DNA from: Panicum virgatum | Taxonomy: Eukaryota; Streptophyta; Magnoliopsida; Poales; Poaceae | Assembly (NCBI RefSeq): GCF_016808335.1 | Contig: NC_053141.1 | Coordinates: 4,105,326-4,169,325 of the forward strand | Length of the DNA: 64,000 nucleotides | Direction of reading: 5' to 3' | Part shown: positions 11,391 through 24,095 of the stretch, piece after piece | Layout: each line of letters begins with the position of its first letter | How positions within the stretch are numbered: position 1 is the first letter of the stretch | Notes under the pieces: model-generated | Seen by the model: only the letters and a program-made list of their open reading frames with translations | What the model was told of the DNA's origin: nothing | Database searches by the model: none | Position numbers and translations under genes: made by a program

Positions 11391-14300
11391 CTATGAAGCT
11401 TCTTTTGTGGAGTTTATTGATATCTCCACATCTCGAGGGTTTCCTTGGTTTACCTTGTTCTCATCACCCTGCTGTGGGTTTGCTTGAGGTTTCACCTTGA
11501 GCTTGTGATTGTTATATGAAACAACACCTGCTATGGCTGCAGGATGCAGGATTCCAAGTAAAAATGTTACCAAATAGATACAAAAAAATATCAATTATGA
11601 AGTTCAATAATTCAGATTCATCAGTAGAATACCTATGGCATAACCAATTATGTTTATGAAGGTAAGCTGTGTGTCAGCAAAGATGGCAGCTGACAGAAGA
11701 ACAACAGACCAATCCCTCACAACTCCAGTCACACGAGCTGTCAGTGCACTAGTCCGAGATATCACAAGGAAAACTGACATATTGAGTACGAAAGTGCACA
11801 GGCAGTTTAAGAACAATGTGAATGGCGGGAAGTTCCACGAAATACTATCATCCATCTTTGGCTTCTCTAAGAACAACCAGGGAATAAAGAGGCACACAGC
11901 ACTGCAGGAAAAGTCATAGATTAAGTTGAGTTTATTGATCAGAAGGGCGAATGGGCAACATACCTGCAAGGGCTGACATAATACATCATGGATATCAAGT
12001 TCAGCTTGACACCCTTTTTCTTCAGAAATATCTCAATGAAGATAAGTCTTAAGGCTTCTGCAACAACTCCACCCATCTGGTAAACCACTCCAACCCAACT
12101 AATTGTAATTTCACCAACAGAAGCCACAATAACTCCGACGCTGATGACAGACATGATAGAAAGCATTTTATAGCTCATTTCTTCTAGACCGAATGCTGCT
12201 CCAAGGAGAAACACGGCTACAGGCACTGTGTGTTCAGTAAAGAGTAAATGAGCAACATGTATACAATTAGCGAAAGCCTATGCTTGTCCATCTCTATCAA
12301 AAAACAGAGAAGCACACATACTTATTGCCTTTAACATCTGTGCAAATGCAACAGATATGTAGAGGTATGCACTGTTCCCTAGCCAGAGTGTCATTGCGAA
12401 CATTGCTCCAATTGGAATAACCGAACTGATATATCTGAAAGTTCATGTGAACTGGTAAGGAAAAAAATAGTGCAATTCCAGCACATAGTGTGAACAAAAC
12501 AATAAAATCAGGACAGCACAGGAAAATAATATTCTCATCGTTTCCATATTTAAATTAAAACTGGTGTTTCTTTAAGAGCTTAAATTTCAACATTAGAATA
12601 TAAGACATGTATGAATGCGTCTGCACATGGTTGAATAGGTAATTAAATCATTCTGCAGAAAATTTATGAGTAAGAAAGTAGTTTATATTTCTAAGAAATT
12701 AGAGTGAGCCGAGACTCACATATCTGTAGTCATTCCCTCCTCAATCTTTATGATCTGAGAAACATCAGCAAGACAAAAGGAAATAGTAAGCGTTTGCCCA
12801 GATCTATAGAATATACCAGGGGAGCAAATGGAACCACAGGAAGTCTCCATTGTTACACATCTAACTAGTAATACAGCAAGCAAAGTATGTGCCATTATAA
12901 GTGCATGAATAAGTACCTTGAAAACTTTCGTAATTGCAAAGCACACTACAGATGAGAAGACCATGTGCAGCAGAGTCAGTGCCACTGGATAGGGGAAGTT
13001 GATCTCTTTTGAGGATAAAACCCACTGCATCAAGCAAAAACAAAGTACTTGACAGTTAATAAGGTTGAAAGGGTGTTCAATGCCATAATAAATAAAAAAG
13101 TTTAAATTCATCAAATGAATGATGTTTCATGCGACTTATTGTGACTTGCGTAAGGGATATCCATTAGTGCATGATAATTTGCTCCTACACCAAAACTACT
13201 AATATTCCAACCAACTAAAAGTAATTTTGCAGAATCTTGCTTTACAATGTGAAGTAAAAAAGAACCAAGGCACCAAGAGGCCTAACTGATGATGATTAAT
13301 CATCCAATAAAACCACAACTAGTTCAAATCTACCCTCATGTCAGCTTTACAATGCATTCTTAGTCTTGTTTGTACGGAAATGAGAGCCAATGGAAAATGT
13401 AGAAATTGTTGATTTCTAATTTTCTATGGGGTGATCTAATAGAGCTTATCCAATTGATCAGAAGAAAGAAGTATCCATGGACAAGTGCCCACAGCCCAGG
13501 TGATGAGTTTCGATCAAATGGTCTATCTGCCAGAACAGGCCTTCGAGTCAAGGAAATCACAAGTAGAAATGTTCTTAAACCACCTACCACAAGAAAAGCA
13601 ATGGCAGGAGGAACCTGGTCACTGCCTCAGTGGGAAAAGGATTCTTCAAAATTGCCAGCAGAACAAGTCATGGTATCAAAAAGGACCTCTATATCCCCTA
13701 CAGGCACACTGCACTACAATTGACTAATTGCCACATGTTTCAGCAAACTTTAGCAAGGAAAAAAAAACAGAAATATTTTCCTCATTATTGAAGCAGATAC
13801 GAGCTGTCACATGAGAGCAAGTCAACTCGCCCCAACCAAAAGGAGATCCACACCGTGCGAACGAAGGAACCAAGCAAGCAACCATGTGAGCCTGAAGCTT
13901 TCCCCGGATCTCAAGCTGCTGAACAGTGAAACTGACGGTGCGGATGGGGATCTGCCCCGAGACATGACATTCACAAAGCCCAGTTTGAAGGCTAGCTAAA
14001 CGGGTGGGATAAAATCGGCTCCAAGGAAAATCAAATTTGTCATGGGACTGGATAGTGAAATGAATCCTGAAAAGCTACAGCTACATGAGCAAAAAAAAAA
14101 AACACTCCGATTCTGTCCCCTGGCCTGCAGAAAGCAGACAGTGATTCGGGGTGGTGAACACAGGGGCCACGGAGGGAATCCATCGCCGGAGCAAAGCCAA
14201 ACTTACAGCCCACGATCACGAGCAGTTCCGTCCCCAAATCTCAGCGCGCTCACTCCACGGCGTCCACCGAAGATCCCCCCAACCGGAGCGCATTTCGGCC

Positions 14301-14685
14301 TCCAGGCTTCCAGCAGCACGGAGCACGCACATCGCTCTCTCGCCCCATGCGACGGGCCAGCGCGGAGCCCCGCCCCGATTCGCCGACGCTAGTCTACGCA
14401 AAACCCCCCAGGAATCCGACCCGTTTCCGCGGACGGCGGGCGGGCGAATCGAGCGCGAGGCGGAGGGAGGCCGTCCGGGGGAGGGAGAGAGAGAGCGCGC
14501 GCGGGGATTTGGGGAGGGAGGGAGTGCTTCGGGCTTGCCTTGTTGAAGAAGATCTGGCCACCGGAGATGACGATGTAGAAGAGGAGGTGGAAGTAGGTGA
14601 CGGCGCCGTCCCGCCACGCCGGCTTGCTCTTCGCCGGCGGCGGCGGCGGCGGCTTCCCGCTCCCGCCATCATTGTTCCTCTCCAT
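11391..14685 (-). CDS. Probable sugar phosphate/phosphate translocator (DMT/TPT family)
   Basis: Multi-pass membrane carrier of the drug/metabolite transporter superfamily, close to the Arabidopsis At3g14410 type. The substrate is unknown, and a Golgi, endomembrane or plastid location cannot be decided. Seven exons, read downwards: 14539-14685, 12917-13024, 12720-12754, 12322-12434, 11964-12225, 11633-11901 and 11391-11536. They total 1080 nt (359 aa), all junction phases matching. Family motifs: [52 protein letters not shown] and [11 protein letters not shown]. The hydrophobic stretches fit about ten membrane helices. The N-terminus is short with a Pro run, and the C-terminus is hydrophilic. 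Intron 1 (13025-14538) starts with GC rather than GT (AAG|GCAAGC). The start is MERNNDGG at 14685. Confidence 0.94.
13404..13727 (+). other. Coding-like fragment inside translocator intron 1
   Basis: An open frame on the strand opposite the host gene contains [15 protein letters not shown], then [11 protein letters not shown] and a Gln/Trp-rich tail. Its composition is more protein-like than the surrounding intron. I do not recognise the family. It could be a captured gene fragment or chance. Confidence 0.3.
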
Positions 14686-15253
14686 GGGGGCCGGGGGGCG
14701 AGCTCGCGCGGCGGTGGTGGACGCGCTGGGGGTGGGGGGTTTGCACTAGCACTGGGCGGCGGCGCCTCGTGATTGGGAATGGAGAGAGGGAGGGTGGGAA
14801 CGGGAGGGGGATGTTGGCGTGCGCCGCGCCGGCCACTGCCTCGGGCTCCGGAGCAGGTCGGCCTCCCGCGGCTGGGTCGCTGCAGGTGGGCCCTGCTGGC
14901 CGCGCATGGCCTGGCCCACCACCCGCCTTGGCGCTTTGCGTCGCGTTGCTCTGGGAAGTCAAAATTAGGCGAGTCAAAGGTGGGCACCGCCCGCCATCGT
15001 ACTGCCGGCGTCCAGTGTACACTCTTGTTTGTACCAGCAAGCGGGCGCCGACATCTTTTTTCCTTTCGATTTCTTAAAAAAGAGCATACGATGAGCTATT
15101 TAAATTTGTGAATGCAAAAATGCACTTCGAAGTTAAATAGTTGATGAACCTAGGTTACACATCCTTACAAGTTTAGGGACCGTCAATGCATTTTAAGTGG
15201 GATGCGCGTCTGCAATAAAACCTAGTATAAGATAATCTCAAACAAGTAGGTAC

Positions 15254-15536
15254 TATTTGGCAGGGTTCCTAGAGTAGCTTCTAGACTGAATTCATGAGAA
15301 GCTATGCCAAACAATTTTTCCGAGAAAAGTAATTCTATGCTGATTCTATGAAATGATTCTCTGAAACGAACCAAGGAGCTGGGAGCTAGAAAAAAAATAG
15401 GTCCTTCTGATTCACTTCTCACATTGGATCTATTTTTATAAAGTTAATCTCAGAAAATAATAAAGAATAACTTTCAGATAGTGCATCACTTCCCTCAAAG
15501 AAACAAGAATCAAAATTAATTGGAGCTCTACCAAAC
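15254..15536. mobile_element. Putative MITE between translocator and NHL genes
   Basis: Left end ATTTGGCAGGGTTCC and right end GGAGCTCTACCAAACTG are imperfect inverted repeats about 280 bp apart, enclosing AT-rich sequence. The layout is typical of grass MITEs. I could not fix a target duplication. The rest of 15040-16095 shows no gene. Confidence 0.45.
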
Positions 15537-16095
15537 TGGCTGGAGAATGAGAGATGGCGCAAAAAGAGAGAAAAAGAAGGAATTGAGGAAAATAAATAAA
15601 TAAACTGTTCATTCACTTATGGATGGAACACACCAGCGGGGGATCATATATCTAATATCATCTAACATCCTGTGACTGTTGCTATAGCAGTGGGCTAAAT
15701 CTAAAGTCCCAGAAAGTAGGAACAACCTCCTACTTAAAAATTAAAATGTAAAGAATAACTCCTACTTATAAAAAATAAGGATCCTGAAATGCTGGAGTTG
15801 CTATTAAGGCTCACTGGCAACCCGGTCACCCTGATCATGAGCACACAAATGGTAGCGCTGTTCCCTTGCTTTTATCGGGACAGATTTTCCAGGTTCCGTC
15901 CTAATTTCCACAGATCTCGACTGAAATGTTCCATGTGGGTACAAAAACTATGCAACGTGTCAGGCTGTTCCTTTCCACACCGACAAGAGCCTCCATCACG
16001 AATACCTCCAGCGATGTACGTAGCGGCAAACGGTGGTGCGTCCATGACATGACACATACCCAGAAAAAAAGAATCAAATCGGAACCGATAGTGAG

Positions 16096-19000
16096 CTAGT
16101 CCAAAGAGACGTTGATCTTGAGGCTGGACTCGGTGCTGATGGTCTCCTTGTTGGTGGCACCGGCGGGGTGATCGCCGCACTTTAGCCGCAGCCTCAGGTG
16201 CACGGGCCTCATCACCACCAGGTCCCTCACGTCACCGCCACGGCTCCCCATCAGGAGCTCCACGCCCGCATGCTCCTCACGGAGCTGGCAGCCCATGATC
16301 CGCTTCACCAGCTCTTTCTGATCCGCATGATTGCCGACCGTCCTCGCAAGCTTCAGGTACAGCGCAGCAGAGGCCACCAGCTGCAAATCGTACGCGATAG
16401 TGCGATGTGTTTGATCCTCATTGTGGTATGATGGAAGTGCGTAGGAATGATTAGTTTTCTTATTTTTTTTCTTTTTGCTTCAGATGATACTGTACCTCGC
16501 ATGTCCCCGGGCTGACGTTAACCGCGCAGGTGAACTGCACTCTTCGCTGATCTTGGTAGCTTTGATCAGCAGATTTATCGTCACCCCCATGTGCACTAGT
16601 AGGTTCCTCGGCGACTTCAGAGAAGGCTAGGTTGTCCAGCTCGTCGTACCACTGCTGTGCGATCCCAACCTGATGGCATGTGTGTCCACATGAAGGATTA
16701 GGCATTTGCCGACTAGATTTGCACTTAAACTATTAGGAAAAATCACGATGCCCTCGGCGGCAGTGCTTTTTACCTTTTCCGTTGCCGTGTCTGGTCCATC
16801 AGAACCAGAAATCTCAGCACCAGATCCCCTCACCTGGCGCCAGATACAATTCTCAGCCAAAGGTGCAGCAAGTTCAGTGTCAGCTGGAATGTCTATGTAG
16901 ACCGTGATATTGCATCTTCCTGTTAAATTGGACCCCTCCGGTTACAAAGCTTTCTTACATGAATAACATACTACAGAGCAATGCCCACTAAGTCAGAAAA
17001 CAAAGAGTTCTTAAGATTATGCATTAGAATATCTTACAGTAATTTTCATGATTATTTCTAGTGTTGTGATCATTTAATTCATGAAGTTCTTTAGTTATGC
17101 AGTTGCACTATACAAATAAAGATAGCTCCTTTGTAACTCTATTGTTAAATCACAATAAAAGAATTTAAGGAAAGAAATATAAATCTTAGAAGGCATTCTG
17201 TAAGGAGGAGCTAGCAATATCGGTTCCTCTAGATAGAAGGCGATCTGTACCACAGTCATGCAGACAACACAATCATGAAATGATTGCACCATCTCAAGGA
17301 AAAAAGAGGAGGGGAATGGTATATCCAACAATTGCAGGTAGACATCACACGAATGCAATGTAAAAATTACCAGGAAGCACGTCTACTTGACGGACATGCT
17401 CTTGAAATTGTTCAGTTGAACGTCCCCTGCAAATTCAAGGTAATGAGAAAGAAATGTTAGAACATTTAAAAGGAAGGCAGGCTTTTGTCATCCCTTAATC
17501 AGCAAAGTCAATTCTATGCGTGATAGAGAATCAGCAGCTCACCAGGTTGATACTCTCTCGAGATTGCAAACAGACCAATATGGCAATCCCAGAACCTCAC
17601 AGTTAGAGAAATTAATCGTTGAGGTAATCTTGGTATCGAAGTTGTGCTTCAGAACCCTTTGACCATCTTCAAACAAAAGAGAAAAATTGGAAATTTGGAA
17701 TAAACTTTTATATGATTTGACACACAAAAAAAAAGCCTCAATATCAAACAAATTATATATCAACCTGTATCGCTGAAGATAATGTAATTATGAAATCTTG
17801 AGACTGACGATACAAGCTCCTTGCCAGTGACCTTCTCCAATGAATCACAAGGTTCCTTAGCACCTGATGGCCGATTCATGTGTATATCCTTAAGAAGGGC
17901 AAACCTCTCATTTATAGTTTGCTGATATGACTCTATTACTTCAGCTCTACCTTCACACAACCTTAGCTCAGTGAGCGAGGAAAAATAAGTCTTAGCATAT
18001 ATAACAAAAGAAGCCATGCTAACCTTCCAATATCCTGCTTTTCGCCGGTTGATATTCTCAGGATCCATGGACTTTCAAAGCTACAAAATAGCAAGTCGAG
18101 TAAGAAGAATTACTAATGACTCTATAACCAGATCGTATTTACCCCCAGGGAACCAGCCAAAGTTGACTGTTGGCATACTGTGCCCGTATGCAATATCAAA
18201 ACTAAAATATAGCATGAAGCCATGAATCACCATTAACATTGTTTGAACACTAATGGAAAATGCAGTCAGTTTCACTAATATGTGCTTTGTCCCTCGTATA
18301 AACCAAAAGAATGGACAAATAGTATTTCGACCTCAATATCAGTACCAACATAAATTTGTGAATAAGGTTGAATTTCAGAAATGTATAGCATATCAAGCCC
18401 AAAACCAAATTGGGTCAAGGTCAACATAGGAAGGGTTGAGAAAAAAAAGGTGCGTGAGATAGATCAGGCTTCAGATTAAACAGCTATTGTAGCATTACGC
18501 CATGAGAGTAAGTTAATCAAATCGGCATCTAAAAGGTCAAGATGTAGGGTATGAAAAGAGGCATCTACCTGCGGTCTGCAACTAATAAGTCATCCTCTGA
18601 AATGTGTATCAAATGCCATGGAAGTGTTACTGAATCTGCATCAAAATCTTGAATAGTTGGAGCAACTTCTTTTCTCAAACCAAGCTTATCTGTAATCCAG
18701 CCCCAGATACCATTGCTTTTATTAGACACTGGATAAATTGTTTCTAAAGTCCTCCTTCCCAAATCTGCTTTTCTAACAGCATGATTCTGCGAAAAGATTC
18801 AAAAAGGGACAAATCAGATAATTCTTTAATGTTGTAGATAGTCGTCAATCTTCACAATTAAGAATAACTAGACCCTGCAACTTCCATCTAAGAATTAGAT
18901 ATATATCCAAGCACCTTACTAGTTTTTATTGACCTAATATAAAATCAAAGAAGTGTGCGTTTATGTTGTCAAGAAGAATAGGCAAAAGCAAATCTGCTGT

Positions 19001-21800
19001 GGATAATACCTCTGAATCTACAATATATAGACAGTCTTCATCAGCATGATAAAATGATGAAGCTGGGCGTAAGAACTTGGCTGATTCAAACTCGCCATCC
19101 TCAAAGCCTGGGGAAGATCCAATCTGCAAAGGAAAAGAGCAAAAATTAATTAATCATCTTCACATAATACAACTGCAGTCCAAGTTACACAGCAAGCCAT
19201 GCTTACACAATCTAAAATCATCCCATTGCTGTTGCTAATGATGATCCTATGATGGTTACTGTCAGAGATAAAAATACGATCCCCATCTTCATCAACTGAT
19301 ACGCATGCTGCAGTACATTAAATTAAGTATTACCACATCTGGATGGAAAAAACCAAAGATATAGTTTATTGCAATATGCAATATATCCATATATTTAGGG
19401 TGCACGCTGATCTTTAAGTAATAAGTTACATGAAGGAATAGCTGCAACTGGGTACCTGGGTGGTTAAGTAACAAGTTTCTGAAGGAACCAACATATGGCT
19501 CTCTGATAACCTCTTCTTTCTGCCAAGAAACTCTTGATAGAACATTTCCAGAAGGTTCTTCTTTCAACACACTAAGTTCTTCTATGGCTGCATTCAGAAA
19601 GGTTCAACGTTTAAGAAATATTATCAAATATGGAGGATACCAACGTTTCAAGCAAATCGCAGTGAAGCTAAAGTGGTTGGCAAAAATAGACAAGAAAATA
19701 GCATTTATAGCATCAAGAGTATAGAAAATGTTGTTCAGATTTTACCCTTAATCATCAGATCAGGCTCCTCAACACACTTTGTGAATAGCATAGGGTCCTT
19801 AGAACCTTCAAATAGCAAGTAGCAAGCACCATTTGTCATCTGAACACTCATCAAAGGACATTTTTTGTTTTAAAAAAGTATTTTATATAGTAGCCAAAAT
19901 GCATAAAAGAAATATAAAATAGATCTTCAATGCTTATATGGAGAATTGGAGATGGTATCCTACATAGAATGTGCTTAGTGATAAAGAAAACTTCAGCAAA
20001 TTTCTCTTCTAATGTGACAATTGACATGGGTGTGAGCCTCACATTGGAGAAGTCTTTGTGTAAGATCAAGATAGGGAATGCAGTATACTCCATCACTATC
20101 ATATGGACTGCTTGGCTTTGAGCAGCAAAGGAAGAAATATCACTCCCAAGTTGCACGGCAAAAACATTCAGGTGTGGATACCTAAAAGGGCGGAGATTAG
20201 AAAAGTTCAAGATTGCAGTCGAGTATAAAGCTGGCAAGTTTATATACAACTACCTCTGTTGCAGATATTTCAATCTCTCAAATGCAACTGAATGATTGCT
20301 GTTGCTGTTTAATGTTCCACAAGATTGGTATAAAAGAATAAGATATATTCCTTCTTGATTCAAGTTCCTCCAAATGCCATTCATGGCGTTCAACCAACAG
20401 TGATTTTGTCCTGCGCCACAAAAATACATGTAAGGGTTAAAAGATAGCAATAACCCCTGGAAAAATACCATTACATTAAAACTTATTGTTCACATGTAGA
20501 AATAGCCACAACTATCATATTATGTAATTTGCATCAGATACAAGTCCACTTAATCTTCAAAAAATAATATAGAACATTTTATCATGTCCAAGGTGTGGTT
20601 CTGGCAGATTTTAGTTCCCTGTATGTATTTACTTGCTGTTTGCCTGTGCATTCTACTAGATTTTCAATAAAAAATATTACCTTCGTCCCAAAATATAACA
20701 ACTTTTAACTTGGTCAAAGTCAAACATTTTCATCTTTGACCAATAATATCTCCAAAAAAAATAATTACTTTTAAATAGAAAATGTTACATGTTGTGATAG
20801 TTGGTTTCATTATGAATAAACTGATATCACTTTTATGTTGTCAATCTTTATAGTTTTTTTACCATCAACAGTCAAAGTTTAAAAGATCTGACTTTAAGAA
20901 AACCTAAAAATAGCTATATTCTGGACAGAGGTAGTATTTACAGTTATTAGTTATCGGCTCTAGAAATTGAATTGCATATATAGTTAAGCCACAAAGATGT
21001 CACAAAAGTACAAATGACATAAAACTCCTGCAGTATTCCAATTTCCAACCGTCAGAAACATCATTGAAAAGAATCCACCCATCTCTGCATTGTTGGGACA
21101 CGAAAATTGCAAAGAACATAACTCCTACATAACCAGCATGCCAAATAGGGAGCCGTAACCACGCTAATGCTCAACAGTAGTGAAAAAAGCTGGGTCTGCT
21201 TCCATAACAAACAATGACAGCGTACAGCAGCAACGAGATAAGTTCCAGTTGAAATGGTAGTTTTGCCCGGCCCTAACTATGAGCACAGAGCACAAAAGCG
21301 GTCGTATAATTACCTTCAAGCTCCCCAAACGCCGACTTGATGAAGTCCACGATCTCAGATCGCGAGGCAGCAGTGGCGGTGCTAGTGCTTGCCGTGACAG
21401 GGTTCTCAGAGCTGGACAGAATGGCTGCTTCGTTAAACAGTCGCCAGCAGAGCCAGCACTTCGGGAGAATAGAAGAAGCTAGCGAGGAGCAGTTGCGCGG
21501 GCATCTCCACCTGGAAGCAGCGTTCTGCGCCGCCCTGGTAGCCATAGCAGCCGCATGCTGCCGCCGAGGGAACCGGGGGCGCGGGTGGGAGGCGGGCCAG
21601 GCGGAGCGGCCGCGGCCGCCGCCTCCTCCACCATCTCCAGAGGGGTGGCTCGGCCCGGGCGGCGCGCCCAGCGAGGATGGAGCGGGCGAGGGATCGGAGG
21701 AGACGAGCCGGCGAGGGAGAATCGCGGCGGCGGCGGCGGGGCCAGCGCGGTGGCGCCTGAGGCGCCGCAGCAGCGCCGCGGCGGCCGAAGCCTGCGCCAT
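16096..21800 (-). CDS. NHL-repeat protein, EMB1974/NHLRC2-like
   Basis: Fifteen exons totalling 2481 nt (826 aa), phases all consistent: 21314-21800, 20254-20410, 20043-20181, 19746-19839, 19456-19587, 19207-19307, 19010-19123, 18569-18786, 18024-18080, 17765-17961, 17543-17666, 17371-17426, 16774-16919, 16496-16669 and 16096-16380. The Ala/Arg-rich N-terminus (MAQASAAAALLRRLRRHR) looks like an organelle targeting peptide. Exons 2-4 resemble the thioredoxin-like part of NHLRC2-type proteins (QNHCWLN, RYPHLNVFAVQLG). NHL beta-propeller motifs follow (ACVSVDEDGDRIFISDSNH; FYHADEDCLYIVDSENHAVR; WHLIHISEDDLLVADR). The C-terminal region is of unknown function. Arabidopsis EMB1974 is essential for embryo development; its biochemical role is not established. 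Exon 1 is GC-rich and open in other minus frames too, so the start is less certain than the rest. Confidence 0.9.
20679..20935. mobile_element. Stowaway-like MITE in intron 1 of the NHL gene
   Basis: The left end CTTCGTCCCAAAATATAAC and right end TATATTCTGGACAGAGGTAG are imperfect inverted repeats. Both resemble the CTCCCTCCGTCCC-type Stowaway terminus. The element is AT-rich, about 255 bp, and lies within intron 20411-21313. Confidence 0.6.
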
Positions 21801-21985
21801 CGCGTTGGCGGCACGTCGACCTCGTCAACTTGGTCGGAGGCGGCGGCAGCGCGAGGGAGGGAGTGGAGTGGGCTCGGCAGCGGCGGCGGGCGGCGCGGCG
21901 GCGGGCGGCGCGGCGGGAGGGAGGCGGAGGTAGGGTGAGTGGGTGGGGAACGAATTGATGGCAAGTCGAGTTGGTTTGCTTTGGA

Positions 21986-22047
21986 TGGGCCGAATTTTGG
22001 GCCGCATGGGCCTATATGGGCTTTCTTTCAGTTGAGAAAGATGGGCC
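21986..22047. promoter_or_regulatory. Cluster of four site II (TGGGCC) elements
   Basis: TGGGCC occurs at 21986, 21998, 22007 and 22042, about 190-250 bp upstream of the NHL gene start codon at 21800. Site II motifs bind TCP-type factors and are enriched in promoters of plant housekeeping and organelle-protein genes. The assignment to this gene rests on position. Confidence 0.6.
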
Positions 22048-22109
22048 GCGGCCCGCGGACCGCATCCGAATCCGAATCCGAATCCAGTGAGCTCAGTGTT
22101 GCTGTCGTC

Positions 22110-22880
22110 TTTATAATTTACAAAGTAAAATAAAATGAACTCAGGGTTGTTGTATTTGTATCACTATAGCATATTGATCTTATACTCTTAAAGTACACAT
22201 GTGGCTCCAAAAATTGTCATTGACTCTTGGTTTGAAAGATCCAGCTATATAATTTCCTCTTTTCTTTAATTTTTCTTTCCTTTTCTTGTTGCCTTTTTTT
22301 TGCCTTTTTATAGACGCACTTTATCCTCCGATTAATACATATGACGGGTAGGAGTAACCCCCCTTCTATTCTCCCAAAACAATGTCAAACCTAATAATTC
22401 TTTTTAAAAAAATACAGTACAGATACAGACACTCACAACATACACCCACACTCACTTCTATGAATAATCTCTTGAACAAACCGTCAAACTTTGTATCTTT
22501 CAACCAAGCCTTTGGTTTGATCGATATATAGATGCATGAAGTGCGAACCGTCAAACTGAAGAATCTTGATACGATTGGCTCCTTCTAGAATAGCTTGAGA
22601 GGGGGGGGGTATTTCCAAACATTGAACTTATGCACCTCCTTTCAAAAGCTACCATTAATTCCTTCCACGAGCAGTGACCACAGCACAGGGTGGACATTTG
22701 ACATTTTTTGCGCCTTCTTTATTGCTTTATCATGTATACAAAATGTCCTATGAAGAACCCTATTCTCCACTGTGGCCTACGCATGGGACTATGACCAATG
22801 CGCATAATATTGGCTTTATTTGATGAATGGGAAGACAAAATTCAAGTATACGTTGTGGAAAAATATTCGGCGCAAATCAC
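22110..22880. other. Intergenic, no gene seen
   Basis: AT-rich sequence with several homopolymer runs (T-rich near 22250-22310, G run near 22600). I see no convincing coding or repeat unit. Confidence 0.5.
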
Positions 22881-22885
22881 CTGAT

Positions 22886-23250
22886 CGGTGGAAACATGAA
22901 ACCCCCTTCAAAAATTATAGTTGCAAATATCCAAAAGATATCAAATGATGCACATCATTAGATGTACTATTTGTCAAAAGTTGAGACGCAAACTCAATCT
23001 ACAAAAACTCAAACAAAAATGACAAACTCAAGATGCATAAGGCACCAGAAGACAATTTTGTCTGGTAGCGCACTTGCATATGAAATTTGTTATTTTCATA
23101 TGAATTTTTACAAAATGATTTTGCATCTCAACTTTTGATACAGAGTACATCTAATGATGCACTATGGATGTACATCATTTGATATTTTTTAGATACTTAC
23201 AATTATAATTTTTGAAGAGGTTTTCACGTTTCCAACGAAAAGGTGGTTTC
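22886..23250. mobile_element. Long-inverted-repeat (hairpin) element
   Basis: The left arm begins GGTGGAAACATGAAACCCCC. The right arm, read in complement from about 23254, begins GGTGGAAACC and continues with the same order of blocks (CTTCAAAAATTATA, then ATATCAAATGATG, then CATTAGATGTACT, then CAAAAGTTGAGA). The arms are about 110-130 nt with some mismatches and indels around a loop of about 100 nt. This is a foldback MITE; the superfamily and target duplication are not resolved. Transcribed, it would form a long hairpin. Confidence 0.7.
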
Positions 23251-23256
23251 CACCTA

Positions 23257-23355
23257 CTCCATCCGTTGCAAAATGTAGGTCGTTTTGACTTTTCTAAATT
23301 CATAGTATTTGCTAAACATCTAGATATAACGACCTACATTTTGGAACGGATGGAG
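23257..23355. mobile_element. Stowaway (Tc1/mariner) MITE
   Basis: 99-bp element with inverted ends CTCCATCCGTTGCAAAATG and CATTTTGGAACGGATGGAG, flanked by TA at 23255-23256 and 23356-23357. The TA duplication and CTCCNTCCGT terminus are the Stowaway signature. It abuts the hairpin element on its left. Confidence 0.88.
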
Positions 23356-23636
23356 TAATATTTTTCCGTAAGTTGTTGGCAAATTTCTCCACTGTGGGAC
23401 CATGGACAGTGCTGTATCCACACTTTTACCACATGGAGGAAATCCTCAACATTTCATATTGTGGAACACTGTGAAATACTGTAGCAAAGGTTGACGTGGA
23501 AAACATATAAAAACCAGATTTGCAGGGGTGCTGCCAGGAAAATTCAGAAGCGGGTCCCAGCCGACTTACTCGTACCGCGAGTCAAAAATTCAATTTTGGA
23601 TGGACAATAAGTTCAGCAGCCTTAGTTAGTTGGGAG

Positions 23637-24095
23637 TTTTTTTTTTGCTAAAAAATGCATGAGAGCTACGCTTCTTTGTATTAAGATAAAAGAAAACGGT
23701 TCCGAGTTACACTTCGCGTCACAGCTTCATGCGCTAGCCCACCTTTTGCTAGATTATATAATAAAAGTCAGGGCCAAAGGACACAACACACAAAACGACT
23801 GCTCACTAACTAAACAACCTAGCTTCGTCGCAGGGTGATCAAGCCAGCAAAAGCAGCTTGCGCCTTCTCGGCATCACCGCGCCTGGGAACAACTCCTTCG
23901 TGGCCTTGAAATATTTGGGTTGGAGCCCAAGTCGATAGTCTTTCTCAAACTTCTTGTCGGGCGTAGCCAGCATTGCCATCTGGTCCATCCTCTGCATAAG
24001 GAGGACCTCCCCTCGCTTGAAGGCTGGCACCCGAGATCCCGCCCTCATCCTAATGCGCAGCCATTCTCTTCGTCTTGGTCTCGCAGCATTGTCTG
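23637..24095 (-). mobile_element. Probable minus-strand retroelement 3' fragment
   Basis: A T run at 23637-23646 reads on the minus strand as a poly(A) tail following a LINE-like 3' end. The minus strand is open above it (for example MRAGSRVPAFKRGEVL), but the encoded family is not recognised. It meets the plus-strand LINE head to head near 24095. Confidence 0.4.

Noticed and set aside
14216..15111. Several long GC-rich frames on both strands around translocator exon 1
   Set aside because: Only the frame with MERNNDGG and QIFFNK joins the conserved transporter exons; the rest are compositional.
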